From positions 1 through 25,741 of IMG/VR virus record IMGVR_UViG_3300012917_000011: 25,741 nucleotides of DNA; one strand, 5' to 3'. Both the position numbers and the translations under genes were made by a program. This stretch comes from a virus. This document shows, in pieces, positions 15,665 to 21,765 of this stretch; the stretch's first letter is position 1; each line of letters begins with the position of its first letter. The notes beneath the pieces are model-generated. The model worked only from the letters and a program-made list of their open reading frames with translations, had not been told where the DNA came from and made no database searches.

Positions 15665-15675
15665 GACGAGTTACC

Positions 15676-16068
15676 TCAGATTTTTATGTAGTCGAGGCCG
15701 CTGAATTTTCCGCAAGCCTTGGGGTTATCGGGACGCACCATGATGACGCAGCCCTCCTCACATTCCGCAACTGCACAGAAAGGAATTCCTGCAATCTCTA
15801 TTGCTAGATAACCTTCTTGCGTAACCGATAGACGGTCCTCTGACGCCGCCAATCTCTGTGGCATAAAATCTTCCGCCAGCATGGCCCATGTACCAGGACC
15901 CATCACCGCGTAATCAGGTATTTGACCGGATTTCTTTGTCACGCCCGCGAGATAGCGAATCATCAAATGGCATGTGGGTTGAATCGCTTCGCCGGTCGCG
16001 GCAGATAGGCATGGAATTGCCGCCAAAGATGCTATGGACCCTACAACGAAATTTCTACGCGTCGTCAT
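15676..16068 (-). CDS. Capsid-derived mini-protein with Tat-type signal sequence
   Basis: A 130-residue protein. Residues 1-27 (MTTRRNFVVGSIASLAAIPC..) have twin arginines, F two positions later and a mild hydrophobic core, which is a Tat-type signal peptide. Residues 34-71 align without gaps to residues 194-231 of the capsid protein encoded just upstream (LMIxYxAxVTK.. to GTWAxLAEDFxPQ); by hand 22 of 38 positions are identical. IEIAGIPF matches capsid LDIAGIPF, and the end CGKFSGLDYIKI matches HGKFAGLQFLPI, while capsid residues about 278-323 are missing. The would-be mature part has five Cys (33, 98, 103, 107, 119), against three in the whole capsid protein. A GAGG site overlapping the capsid stop precedes the ATG by 7 nt. 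It could be an exported decoy, an assembly modulator or a decaying duplicate. Confidence 0.75.
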   Translation of the reverse strand: MTTRRNFVVGSIASLAAIPCLSAATGEAIQPTCHLMIRYLAGVTKKSGQIPDYAVMGPGTWAMLAEDFMPQRLAASEDRLSVTQEGYLAIEIAGIPFCAVAECEEGCVIMVRPDNPKACGKFSGLDYIKI

Positions 16069-16077
16069 AGCGTCGCC

Positions 16078-17091
16078 TCAAATCGGAAGGAATTGCAGAC
16101 CAGCAAACTTGCCGTGACACTTCGGCTTGACGTTCACGACCTCAAGCAGAGACAGAATGGCGCTGATCCAACCAAACTGATTGTTCGGAAGCGTGCTCTC
16201 AAAGCCTGAGAACGAAAATGCAGCGCGTTCGTGCAGGAACAAATTCAGGTAGCTTGTGTTGATCAAGTAAATGGTGCCCTCCGGGCAGTACACATCCGCG
16301 TAGAATGGAATGCCCGCTATATCCAAAGCCTGGAACGATGAATGCCCGACGAAATTTGCGGAATCCAACTTGTCGGACGGGTTGATATTGTACCGTTCCT
16401 GCGGCGTGAAATCTTCCGCCAAAAGCGCCCAAGTACCTGCTCCAAGGATTCCAATAGTTGGCATTTCACCCGTGGTTTTTGTAACCTGGGCGATATATTG
16501 AATCATCAGGTTTCGTGTTGGAATGACGTTGCCGGTATTATTGACAAACGTCGATTTCCAAAACTGGTTTGTCAGACGGGGGATGCCGCCGTATGAATTG
16601 AGGAAAGTGCCGTCGTCGATTGCGCCGGGTAGACCGACCAATTGCGCGGTATTAGCGACGTTGTTGAACAACGCCGTTGCCATGGCATCGATTGTCACAT
16701 TAGTCGCGTCGTTAAATCGCGCATCAATCAGCGGCACGATGCTGTAATCGACCTGTACAAGGCCCTCGAAACCGAGGAATGGAATCGGAGTAACGAACGC
16801 CTTCAAATTGAATTCGGCGTTTTGAATTCCGGGGATTGCGCCGGGCTGTTGGAACGATCCGCTGTAGTCGGTCCACTGACCGGCCACCATCGGCGTGCCT
16901 TGCACAGGCGCGGTGATCGGTGAGAGCCCGCCGCTCGCGACCTGCGCCGCAGAGAGGAGCGCGCAAATTAGGGGCGCGGACTTCCAAATCTGCACGTACA
17001 CGCGGGGCATAAAAGCGCGGCGAACAACGGCCGTCAGCTCTTGGGTGATCGGACCTTGTGACGGGATTATGCCACTGCCGAATTGGGGCAC
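16078..17091 (-). CDS. Major capsid protein
   Basis: A 337-residue protein, a normal size for a tailed-phage major capsid protein. It starts at a GTG (17091) six bases behind a perfect AGGAGG, the strongest ribosome site in the window, as expected for the most abundant virion protein. Features include an N-terminal helix with ITQELTAVVRRAFMPRVYVQIW, then QTDYSG-like beta sequence and FLGFEGLVQVDYSIVPLIDARFND. A central region GTWALLAEDFTPQERYN and the C-terminal CHGKFAGLQFLPI follow. It comes straight after the putative scaffold gene, the standard order. An HK97 fold is expected for the family but cannot be shown from sequence alone. Its C-terminal part is partly duplicated in the next gene. 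Confidence 0.8.
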   Translation of the reverse strand: MPQFGSGIIPSQGPITQELTAVVRRAFMPRVYVQIWKSAPLICALLSAAQVASGGLSPITAPVQGTPMVAGQWTDYSGSFQQPGAIPGIQNAEFNLKAFVTPIPFLGFEGLVQVDYSIVPLIDARFNDATNVTIDAMATALFNNVANTAQLVGLPGAIDDGTFLNSYGGIPRLTNQFWKSTFVNNTGNVIPTRNLMIQYIAQVTKTTGEMPTIGILGAGTWALLAEDFTPQERYNINPSDKLDSANFVGHSSFQALDIAGIPFYADVYCPEGTIYLINTSYLNLFLHERAAFSFSGFESTLPNNQFGWISAILSLLEVVNVKPKCHGKFAGLQFLPI

Positions 17092-17097
17092 TTAACG

Positions 17098-17103
17098 CCT
17101 CCT
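17098..17103 (-). promoter_or_regulatory. Consensus Shine-Dalgarno of the capsid gene
   Basis: AGGAGG on the minus strand with a 6-nt spacer to the GTG start at 17091. It overlaps the TAG stop of the putative scaffold gene, so termination and re-initiation are coupled. It decides the capsid start, since the GTG is otherwise a weak codon. Confidence 0.8.
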
Positions 17104-17674
17104 ATCTTTGGAACGCGGCAGGGAGCCGGTTGCGTTTGAATTCCGTGATGACCTGGAACGCCGCGTTGCGCGTCGCTCCGTTAAGATTGTCCTTGAAGTC
17201 CTTGAAGCCCAACATCTTGCCATCTTGACCGGGAACCGTGGGAAACTCCCAGGTCGAACCGCCGTGCTGTAATTCTGGCGGTGGTTTCAAATCCGGATTC
17301 GGCGGCGGATTACGCTGCGCATAAATATCGGCACCGGCCACCCAATCGGGCAGGCCGTAATGCTGCATGATCTTGTCAATTTCCTTGACCTGATCTTCGT
17401 TCAATTTGCGCTTGGAAATGACCTCGCGCTTTTGTTGGTCGCGCGCGCGGGCAACGTGCTGCATCCGCTCGGCAAGACGGTCGTCCTCGAATTTCTTGGT
17501 GAACGCGTCGAACTTTTCTTCAAGCGCAACGTCACCGAAGGCGCGCGCGGCACCCGGATCGACTTGCTTGACGAGGCTGGCGAAATCCTTACGGGTTTTC
17601 TCATTGTGGGAGAGGTTGAACGCCAGCTTGGAAAGGCGGTCCATATCGGCCGGGCTGAGTTGCGGACCGTTCAT
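17102..17674 (-). CDS. Putative scaffolding protein
   Basis: A 190-residue protein, strongly charged and helical over about residues 1-110 (DMDRLSKLAFNLSHNEKTRK.., KFDAFTKKFEDDRLAERMQH.., SKRKLNEDQVKEIDKIMQHY). A Pro-rich linker and a small C-terminal basic helix follow (FQVITEFKRNRLPAAFQR). Small size, high charge, predicted helix and a position directly upstream of the capsid gene are the usual marks of a scaffold, whose C-terminus contacts the inner capsid. No protease is seen nearby. Sequence alone does not prove it; an internal capsid or packaging-associated protein is the alternative. Confidence 0.6.
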   Translation of the reverse strand: MNGPQLSPADMDRLSKLAFNLSHNEKTRKDFASLVKQVDPGAARAFGDVALEEKFDAFTKKFEDDRLAERMQHVARARDQQKREVISKRKLNEDQVKEIDKIMQHYGLPDWVAGADIYAQRNPPPNPDLKPPPELQHGGSTWEFPTVPGQDGKMLGFKDFKDNLNGATRNAAFQVITEFKRNRLPAAFQR

Positions 17675-17676
17675 AA

Positions 17677-17901
17677 TTACCGGCCCCCCAACGACCCGTT
17701 GCGATGCAATTTCTTTTCCATCGCGTTGATTTTCTGGCGTTCCGTGCCTTCCTCGCCTTCATTGGCCTGCTTAGGCCACTTGCCGGTGACGGAAGGAAGA
17801 TGCACGGGATTGCGCCAATGATCTTCGCCCTGATCCCCGATCATATCGAGGATCGTCTGGCGACTCGGATTCTTTGGTTCGAAAATGGGTCGGCTGGACA
17901 T
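17677..17901 (-). CDS. Small hypothetical head-module protein
   Basis: A 74-residue basic, polar protein (MSSRPIFEPKNPSRQTILDM, then EGTERQKINAMEKKLHRNG). No membrane segment, Cys cluster or known motif. It overlaps the preceding gene by a single base and lies two bases from the putative scaffold gene, so it belongs to the head operon. Probably a small virion or assembly factor. Confidence 0.6.
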   Translation of the reverse strand: MSSRPIFEPKNPSRQTILDMIGDQGEDHWRNPVHLPSVTGKWPKQANEGEEGTERQKINAMEKKLHRNGSLGGR

Positions 17902-18101
17902 CAGATTGGCCGCCCGCGAACCGCCTGTGGCCCACCCTTCTCAAGGGTCATCTTGTTCTTGTCGAACATGGATTTTGAGGCCGAAGAAAAACCGCCATAG
18001 TCCATGTACATTGGCGGGTTTCTAAATTGCCCGTCCTCCATGCGGCGACGGTCAAGGTCTGCGGTGTCTACGCCCTTGGGTTTCATGAATTCACCGGCCA
18101 T
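17901..18101 (-). CDS. Small hypothetical head-module protein
   Basis: A 66-residue basic protein (MAGEFMKPKGVDTADLDRRR, then YMDYGGFSSASKSMFDKNKM, ending GGPQAVRGRPI). No known motif. It overlaps the 59-aa gene upstream by 11 nt and the 74-aa gene downstream by one base. This close packing and the normal codon pattern support it as real. Function unknown. Confidence 0.6.
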   Translation of the reverse strand: MAGEFMKPKGVDTADLDRRRMEDGQFRNPPMYMDYGGFSSASKSMFDKNKMTLEKGGPQAVRGRPI

Positions 18102-18270
18102 TGTAGATAGCCTCCGTTAACGTCATAGATTCCGACGACGGGAAGTCGCCCTCAAAGGGAAATACAAAGCCAGGAACCGTGACTTCAGTTCCATCATCGA
18201 AACGAAGATTGCGCAAAATTTGCAACCGGTCGGGACCCCAATAGAGTTTGCTTGGTTGAACGCCAGTCAC
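18091..18270 (-). CDS. Short 59-aa protein with GTG start
   Basis: This gene is easily missed. The GTG at 18270 overlaps the TGA of the upstream gene (GTGA) and sits about 6-7 nt behind a strong GGGAGG-type site. The product has LYWGPDRLQILRNLRFDDG, then VTVPGFVFPFEGDFPSSES and MTLTEAIYNGR. It has a compact beta-then-helix look, with no known motif. A longer in-frame reading back to 18753 would run antisense-like through the Pro/Gly-rich gene and is rejected. Probably a small head protein. Confidence 0.65.
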   Translation of the reverse strand: MTGVQPSKLYWGPDRLQILRNLRFDDGTEVTVPGFVFPFEGDFPSSESMTLTEAIYNGR

Positions 18271-18674
18271 GCCTCGCCTCCCGGTGCGATCCCGGCGGGC
18301 GTGCCCATCGGGGGGCCACCTCCACCCGAAGGCATCCCGCCAGCCGGCGACGGCAGACCGCCCAGCCCTGCCCCTGGGGGTGTCGCTGGTACGGGTAACG
18401 GTTGCTTGGGGGCCTCCGGTGTCGATTTCTTCATGAGGCCGTTCAGCATCGAAATGACGCGTGCCAAGGTGCCAAATTCCGGCGTCCCGTTCGGGAATGC
18501 CGGACCGACCTCCATCAGCATGTCGATGACTTTGCCGATTTGCTGTTTTCCACGCGCCTGCATCCCCGCACCAGTGCCGGGCGACACCATCGGGGAGCCG
18601 CCGGGGCCGCTGGGGCCACCTATGGGCGACTTTGGAAGCCCGATACCGGGCTTGGGTTGGGGCATAAGTCCCAT
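18267..18674 (-). CDS. Pro/Gly-rich head-module protein with helical core
   Basis: About 135 residues. A Pro/Gly-rich N-terminus (MPQPKPGIGLPKSPIGG..) leads to a helical core, KQQIGKVIDMLMEVGPAF then FGTLARVISMLNGLMKK, and a second Pro/Gly-rich tail. The start is uncertain: ATG at 18674 is used here, while a TTG at 18686 in the same frame is possible; neither has a good ribosome site. It is the first gene after the terminator at 18754-18787, so it should begin a transcript. TTGACG near 18740 on the minus strand is a fair -35 element, but no clear -10 follows. A flexible virion-associated protein is a guess. Confidence 0.6.
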   Translation of the reverse strand: MGLMPQPKPGIGLPKSPIGGPSGPGGSPMVSPGTGAGMQARGKQQIGKVIDMLMEVGPAFPNGTPEFGTLARVISMLNGLMKKSTPEAPKQPLPVPATPPGAGLGGLPSPAGGMPSGGGGPPMGTPAGIAPGGEA

Positions 18675-18753
18675 GTAAATAGGCAAATCCGCATGAAAGA
18701 TATGCGTATTGGTATGCCTCCGTTGGACTTACGTCAATAGCTTCACAGCTCAC

Positions 18754-18787
18754 AAAAGAAAACAGCCCCGGACGAATCCCGAGGCTG
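18754..18787 (-). terminator. Rho-independent terminator ending the packaging/portal module
   Basis: On the minus strand CAGCCTCGG, a 7-nt loop (GATTCGT) and CCGGGGCTG form a 9-bp stem with one G-U pair, followed at once by TTTTCTTTT. This is a textbook intrinsic terminator. It lies about 25 nt after the stop of the 21-residue ORF and before the head module, so head genes likely rely on read-through or their own promoter. Confidence 0.85.
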
Positions 18788-18812
18788 CTGTACGGCAGGA
18801 CGTAAAACCCTG

Positions 18813-18878
18813 CTACCGGCGACCGCGCCGCTTATGGCGCTTGCCGCGCCGGTTGTGAACGATAACCTCGGAATTCAT
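18813..18878 (-). CDS. Tiny Arg-rich peptide ORF, 21 aa
   Basis: An ATG (18878) seven bases behind a clear AAGGAG opens a 21-codon frame that ends in TAG just before the terminator. The peptide starts MNSEVIVHN and continues RRGKRHKRRGRR, so 10 of its last 12 residues are Arg, Lys or His, with Gly as the rest. Such composition suits nucleic acid or capsid-interior binding, as in small basic packaging or antitermination peptides. The strong ribosome site and the position right before the terminator argue for real translation, either for the peptide or as a control of the terminator. No homologue is known to me. Confidence 0.5.
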   Translation of the reverse strand: MNSEVIVHNRRGKRHKRRGRR

Positions 18879-18949
18879 TTGGTTTCTCCTTGCTCTTACT
18901 TGCCCGGTTACGGGCGGGGGGTTGGGTCCGTCTGAGGGACATCCCCAAG

Positions 18950-19168
18950 TTAGATGAATCCGCTGTTTTTCGCAAGCCATTCCGGCAGTGTGAATGTACC
19001 GTCGCAGTTGTCTCTCACCTTAGACTTCGGAACCCACGCGGTGTGCTTGCCGTCATAGAGTTGGAACGCCAACGCTGTTTCAGCGCGCGTTTCAGCCCGG
19101 ATATCAATCGGCTTGGACGCCTTCGTGATACCAAACGCGCGGTCCATTTCGTCGAATGCTATCGCCAT
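18950..19168 (-). CDS. Conserved small phage protein, 72 aa
   Basis: MAIAFDEMDRAFGITKASKP, then FQLYDGKHTAWVPKSKVRD and a C-terminal GTFTLPEWLAKNSGFI. The W-V/L-P-K-S-x-V ... T-x-P-E-W-L-A pattern is one I recognise from small alphaproteobacterial phage proteins of unknown function. An AGAGGA site precedes the ATG by 8 nt and fixes the start, although the gene overlaps the winged-helix gene by 65 nt. The gap of about 70 nt behind it holds GC-rich short hairpins (GCCCG/CGGGC) but no U-run. Confidence 0.7.
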   Translation of the reverse strand: MAIAFDEMDRAFGITKASKPIDIRAETRAETALAFQLYDGKHTAWVPKSKVRDNCDGTFTLPEWLAKNSGFI

Positions 19169-19568
19169 CGTTCAATTCCTCTGACAGCATGATCTTGCGC
19201 AAGATGTAGCGGCAGGGCCGCCACCTAGTCGAACAGATTTTCCACCCCACTAGAATGCCGTTTATGTGGTGGATGTGTACGGCGACCGTTCGCTGCTTCA
19301 TGTCAAGATTGATTTGCAGCTCTGCCGATTCAACTCCCGCCGCCCCTCCAACCTCCACCACGTCGAAAATCTTCGCTTCCAGGAGAGTCAATTCAGCCCC
19401 TAAACGAAACGTAATTTCTGGTCTGCCAATAGGGCCAGGGAGCCACCTTCCTTGGCTGTCTCTCCGCTGTCTTGTTCCGCGTTTTATCGAGCAAAGCTTG
19501 GATAAATCCCGATCTTTACCGTGAGCCGTCACAATAGAGGGCGGGGGGGTGGGCTGCAAAACGTTCAC
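19104..19568 (-). CDS. Winged-helix DNA-binding protein, OmpR-type C-domain-like
   Basis: A 154-residue protein. LTLLEAKIFDVVEVGGAAGV, then ESAELQINLD and RTVAVHIHHINGILVGWKI (about residues 60-115), follow the winged-helix scheme of response-regulator effector domains: helix 1, helix 2, then the recognition helix with V-x-V-H-I-x-x-I/L-N/R-x-x-L. No receiver domain is present. The N-terminus is basic and Pro-rich, with RGTRQRRDSQGRWLPGP, a type of motif found in small phage DNA-binding proteins. The GTG at 19568 overlaps the portal stop (GTGA). It could be a late-gene regulator or, given its position by the portal and terminase, a packaging protein such as a small terminase; the latter is speculation. 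Confidence 0.65.
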   Translation of the reverse strand: MNVLQPTPPPSIVTAHGKDRDLSKLCSIKRGTRQRRDSQGRWLPGPIGRPEITFRLGAELTLLEAKIFDVVEVGGAAGVESAELQINLDMKQRTVAVHIHHINGILVGWKICSTRWRPCRYILRKIMLSEELNDGDSIRRNGPRVWYHEGVQAD

Positions 19569-21304
19569 TTTTTCTTTCCTCCGCCGGCTTGCTTCGCCAA
19601 CAGTTCCGGGTGTTGCTGCGCCATCTTCTTTTGCTGCCGCTTCCGCTTGTGAATCGAGTGCAACAGGTTGTCGCGAGACGGTGGGTTGGTCATGCGGATG
19701 AAGTCCTCGTCATCGATCGTACCGAACTTGCGATAGACCATTGCCATCTCGCGGGCTTCATCACCGAATAGGGGCGAGTGGGAATGTCCGTCTACCCGCA
19801 TTTTGACGTTACCGGCTTCACCCGGAAAGAACTCGTGTGACTTGTCGTTCTCATCTGGCGAGGTCCGCAGCCTGTCGTCGTCATGCGCCATCTTCAGTTT
19901 GAGGCCCACATCTCCGATCTTCACAAGCGCTGGCTCAATAGCGAGGGCCGCTTTCTTGATGCGACCGGAACCCGATTTCTTCAAATCCTGCGCGTGCTGC
20001 CGGGAGCGTACGCCGCGTTCGCTGTGGCCGGCGACAACCTCAGTTAGGCCAGATGCCTCCAGAAACTCGCCCTTGATCTCTTTGTACTCGGCAAAAATGT
20101 CGGGCGGCATATCGGGGGCCAGTTCCTTCACCGTCGCCTGTGGTAGCTGGTCGAATACATACGATCCCGCGCCACCGAAAGCGGCCATTTTTTCCTCGCT
20201 CAGGCCAAGAAAACCGGCACCGACCTTTGCCGGGTCTGCTTGGCGATCAAGAATGTCGTCAATCTGGTCTATCCGCTGCAACAGCCAATCTTGCAACGGA
20301 ATAAGAGCGTCAATATGCGCCTTGCCCCAAAAGTAGTTATACTTCGTGTAAGGCTGTATTTTCGAGAACGGGTGGCAACCCGGATAAAACGGGTTTGACT
20401 CTGATATTTTTTCGCCCGCCTTCAAACGTCCGAATAAATCAACAACATTGGATGTAGCCTTTTTGTACAGATTTATCGTATTAACGCTATCACCTACCAT
20501 AATGTCCGGTTCTAGAATATGGAATACTCGGTAATCCGTCGTACGATCATCCCATACATAAAGCTCGTTCCACCTCACCAGAGGCACAGACGACTTTGCT
20601 TGATATGTGGCGTTTGGCGCATAATCTGGATTGACTTGACCGAACAGCGTTCCCGACAGACTCGCCCCCGTCGATCCAGAAATAATCATGCGCTGAAGCA
20701 TTTCAGGGAACGGCGACATGGCTGCGGTGTGCGTAACCTTAAGTCGCTCTATTTCGTCATCCTTACCTGCCAAAATTAGTTTCCCCACTGCCTCTTGATA
20801 CTCGATAAAATACGTATGCACAAAACAACTTTGGCTATCCAAGTCCTTGATGTCCTCCCGATATACTCCGAAATTATGCGGAGGCACCAACTCAAGAAAC
20901 CACTCGCCTTTATCGCGATTCCACCCCTGTTTAGTTAGTATCGTATCGTAAACAAGGGACCACGGAATTGCGTCCATAATTGCTTCTGAAATCCCGCAGT
21001 CTTGGAAGTCCTCGTTGAAATCGTCCTGCAAAGCCTGCGCTTTCAGGATAGACAATTCATCTTCCGTATTCTCCGCTGCGATATGGAAAAACGCATGATC
21101 CGGGGCGTACAAAAACGAAGTCACAAGGTCGAGATGACTATTGATAACGTTTACGCGAGCTTGTTCTAAACCGGAGTTACCGAACAGATAATATTTTTCC
21201 CGCCACTGATATATTTTATCCCGTTCGTCACGCGTTGAAAGGCAGCGCTCAATGAGGTATCGCACGCACTTTTGCAGTTCCTCTTTTTCGGTCGGAAGGA
21301 TCAT
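19565..21304 (-). CDS. Portal protein
   Basis: A 579-residue protein, the usual size for a podovirus portal. The N-terminus is helical and charged (KEELQKCVRYLIERCLSTRD). It runs through LDLVTSFLYAPDHAFFHIAA, then VPPHNFGVYREDI and VRWNELYVWDDRTTDYRVFHI, into WLLQRIDQIDDILDRQADPAK (stem/clip helices). After that come GLTEVVAGHSERGVRSRQHAQ and a basic tail, HKRKRQQKKMAQQ. The position directly after the terminase/zinc-ribbon pair supports the call. It forms the DNA channel at the special capsid vertex. ATG at 21304 overlaps the zinc-ribbon stop (ATGA). The family is diverged, so the call leans on size, composition and order. Confidence 0.75.
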   Translation of the reverse strand: MILPTEKEELQKCVRYLIERCLSTRDERDKIYQWREKYYLFGNSGLEQARVNVINSHLDLVTSFLYAPDHAFFHIAAENTEDELSILKAQALQDDFNEDFQDCGISEAIMDAIPWSLVYDTILTKQGWNRDKGEWFLELVPPHNFGVYREDIKDLDSQSCFVHTYFIEYQEAVGKLILAGKDDEIERLKVTHTAAMSPFPEMLQRMIISGSTGASLSGTLFGQVNPDYAPNATYQAKSSVPLVRWNELYVWDDRTTDYRVFHILEPDIMVGDSVNTINLYKKATSNVVDLFGRLKAGEKISESNPFYPGCHPFSKIQPYTKYNYFWGKAHIDALIPLQDWLLQRIDQIDDILDRQADPAKVGAGFLGLSEEKMAAFGGAGSYVFDQLPQATVKELAPDMPPDIFAEYKEIKGEFLEASGLTEVVAGHSERGVRSRQHAQDLKKSGSGRIKKAALAIEPALVKIGDVGLKLKMAHDDDRLRTSPDENDKSHEFFPGEAGNVKMRVDGHSHSPLFGDEAREMAMVYRKFGTIDDEDFIRMTNPPSRDNLLHSIHKRKRQQKKMAQQHPELLAKQAGGGKKK

Positions 21305-21765
21305 ATTCCACGCTGTTTTGTTCGCGCCATGACAATAGCGTTTGCGTCGGGACCGGGGATGGACGCCGACCGATCGCGTGCGACGCCAATCTGCACCTTA
21401 CCACGAATGTCTACGGGCGAGGAAGATGGAACGCAGATGGCCCCATGCGCCGACACTGGAGAGGCAAAGCCGGGACCGAAATTTCTGATTCCCATCTCCG
21501 GAGAAATTGGCGGCGTGTTCACTTTTGGCATAGCGCGATTAAGTCGCGAGTGAGAAGGGCTATTAAGATTAGTAAGGCCGTGCTGGTCAGCAATACTACG
21601 AATGCGAGCGTCCATGCGTGGTGCAATAGAATTAACATGCCCGCCCCCAGGAACCCAATCAACGCGGATGCACCCGCAAGCAGGACATGGAGGATTGTCA
21701 TTCGCAAACGAGTGGAACGTTTCTCCACATCTCTCATTGAGACACCGCCAATCGCGAGAGATCAC
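21301..21765 (-). CDS. Zinc-ribbon protein between terminase and portal
   Basis: A 154-residue protein. The N-terminus has RDWRCLNERCGETFHSFAND then PPCPACGCIRVDWVPGGGHV, with Cys at 8, 13, 27, 30 and 32, and the W-V-P-G-G-G-H motif that I know from small zinc-ribbon proteins beside phage terminase and portal genes. The rest is polar and low in structure, ending in DANAIVMARTKQRGI. GTG at 21765 overlaps the terminase stop and ATGA joins it to the portal gene. Role unknown; the zinc ribbon may bind DNA or the packaging motor. A nested frame inside it (21519-21737) codes two hydrophobic segments and is treated as a finding, not a gene. Confidence 0.75.
   Translation of the reverse strand: MISRDWRCLNERCGETFHSFANDNPPCPACGCIRVDWVPGGGHVNSIAPRMDARIRSIADQHGLTNLNSPSHSRLNRAMPKVNTPPISPEMGIRNFGPGFASPVSAHGAICVPSSSPVDIRGKVQIGVARDRSASIPGPDANAIVMARTKQRGI

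Noticed and set aside
15676-16068. Reading the mini-capsid N-terminus as a lipoprotein signal with C20 as the lipid site
   Set aside because: The residue before C20 is proline, which does not fit the lipobox; a Tat-type signal fits better.
18091-18753. A 220-codon minus-strand frame from GTG 18753
   Set aside because: Its middle is the shifted frame of the Pro/Gly-rich gene and its start abuts the terminator U-run. Only its last 59 codons, with their own GTG and ribosome site, look real.
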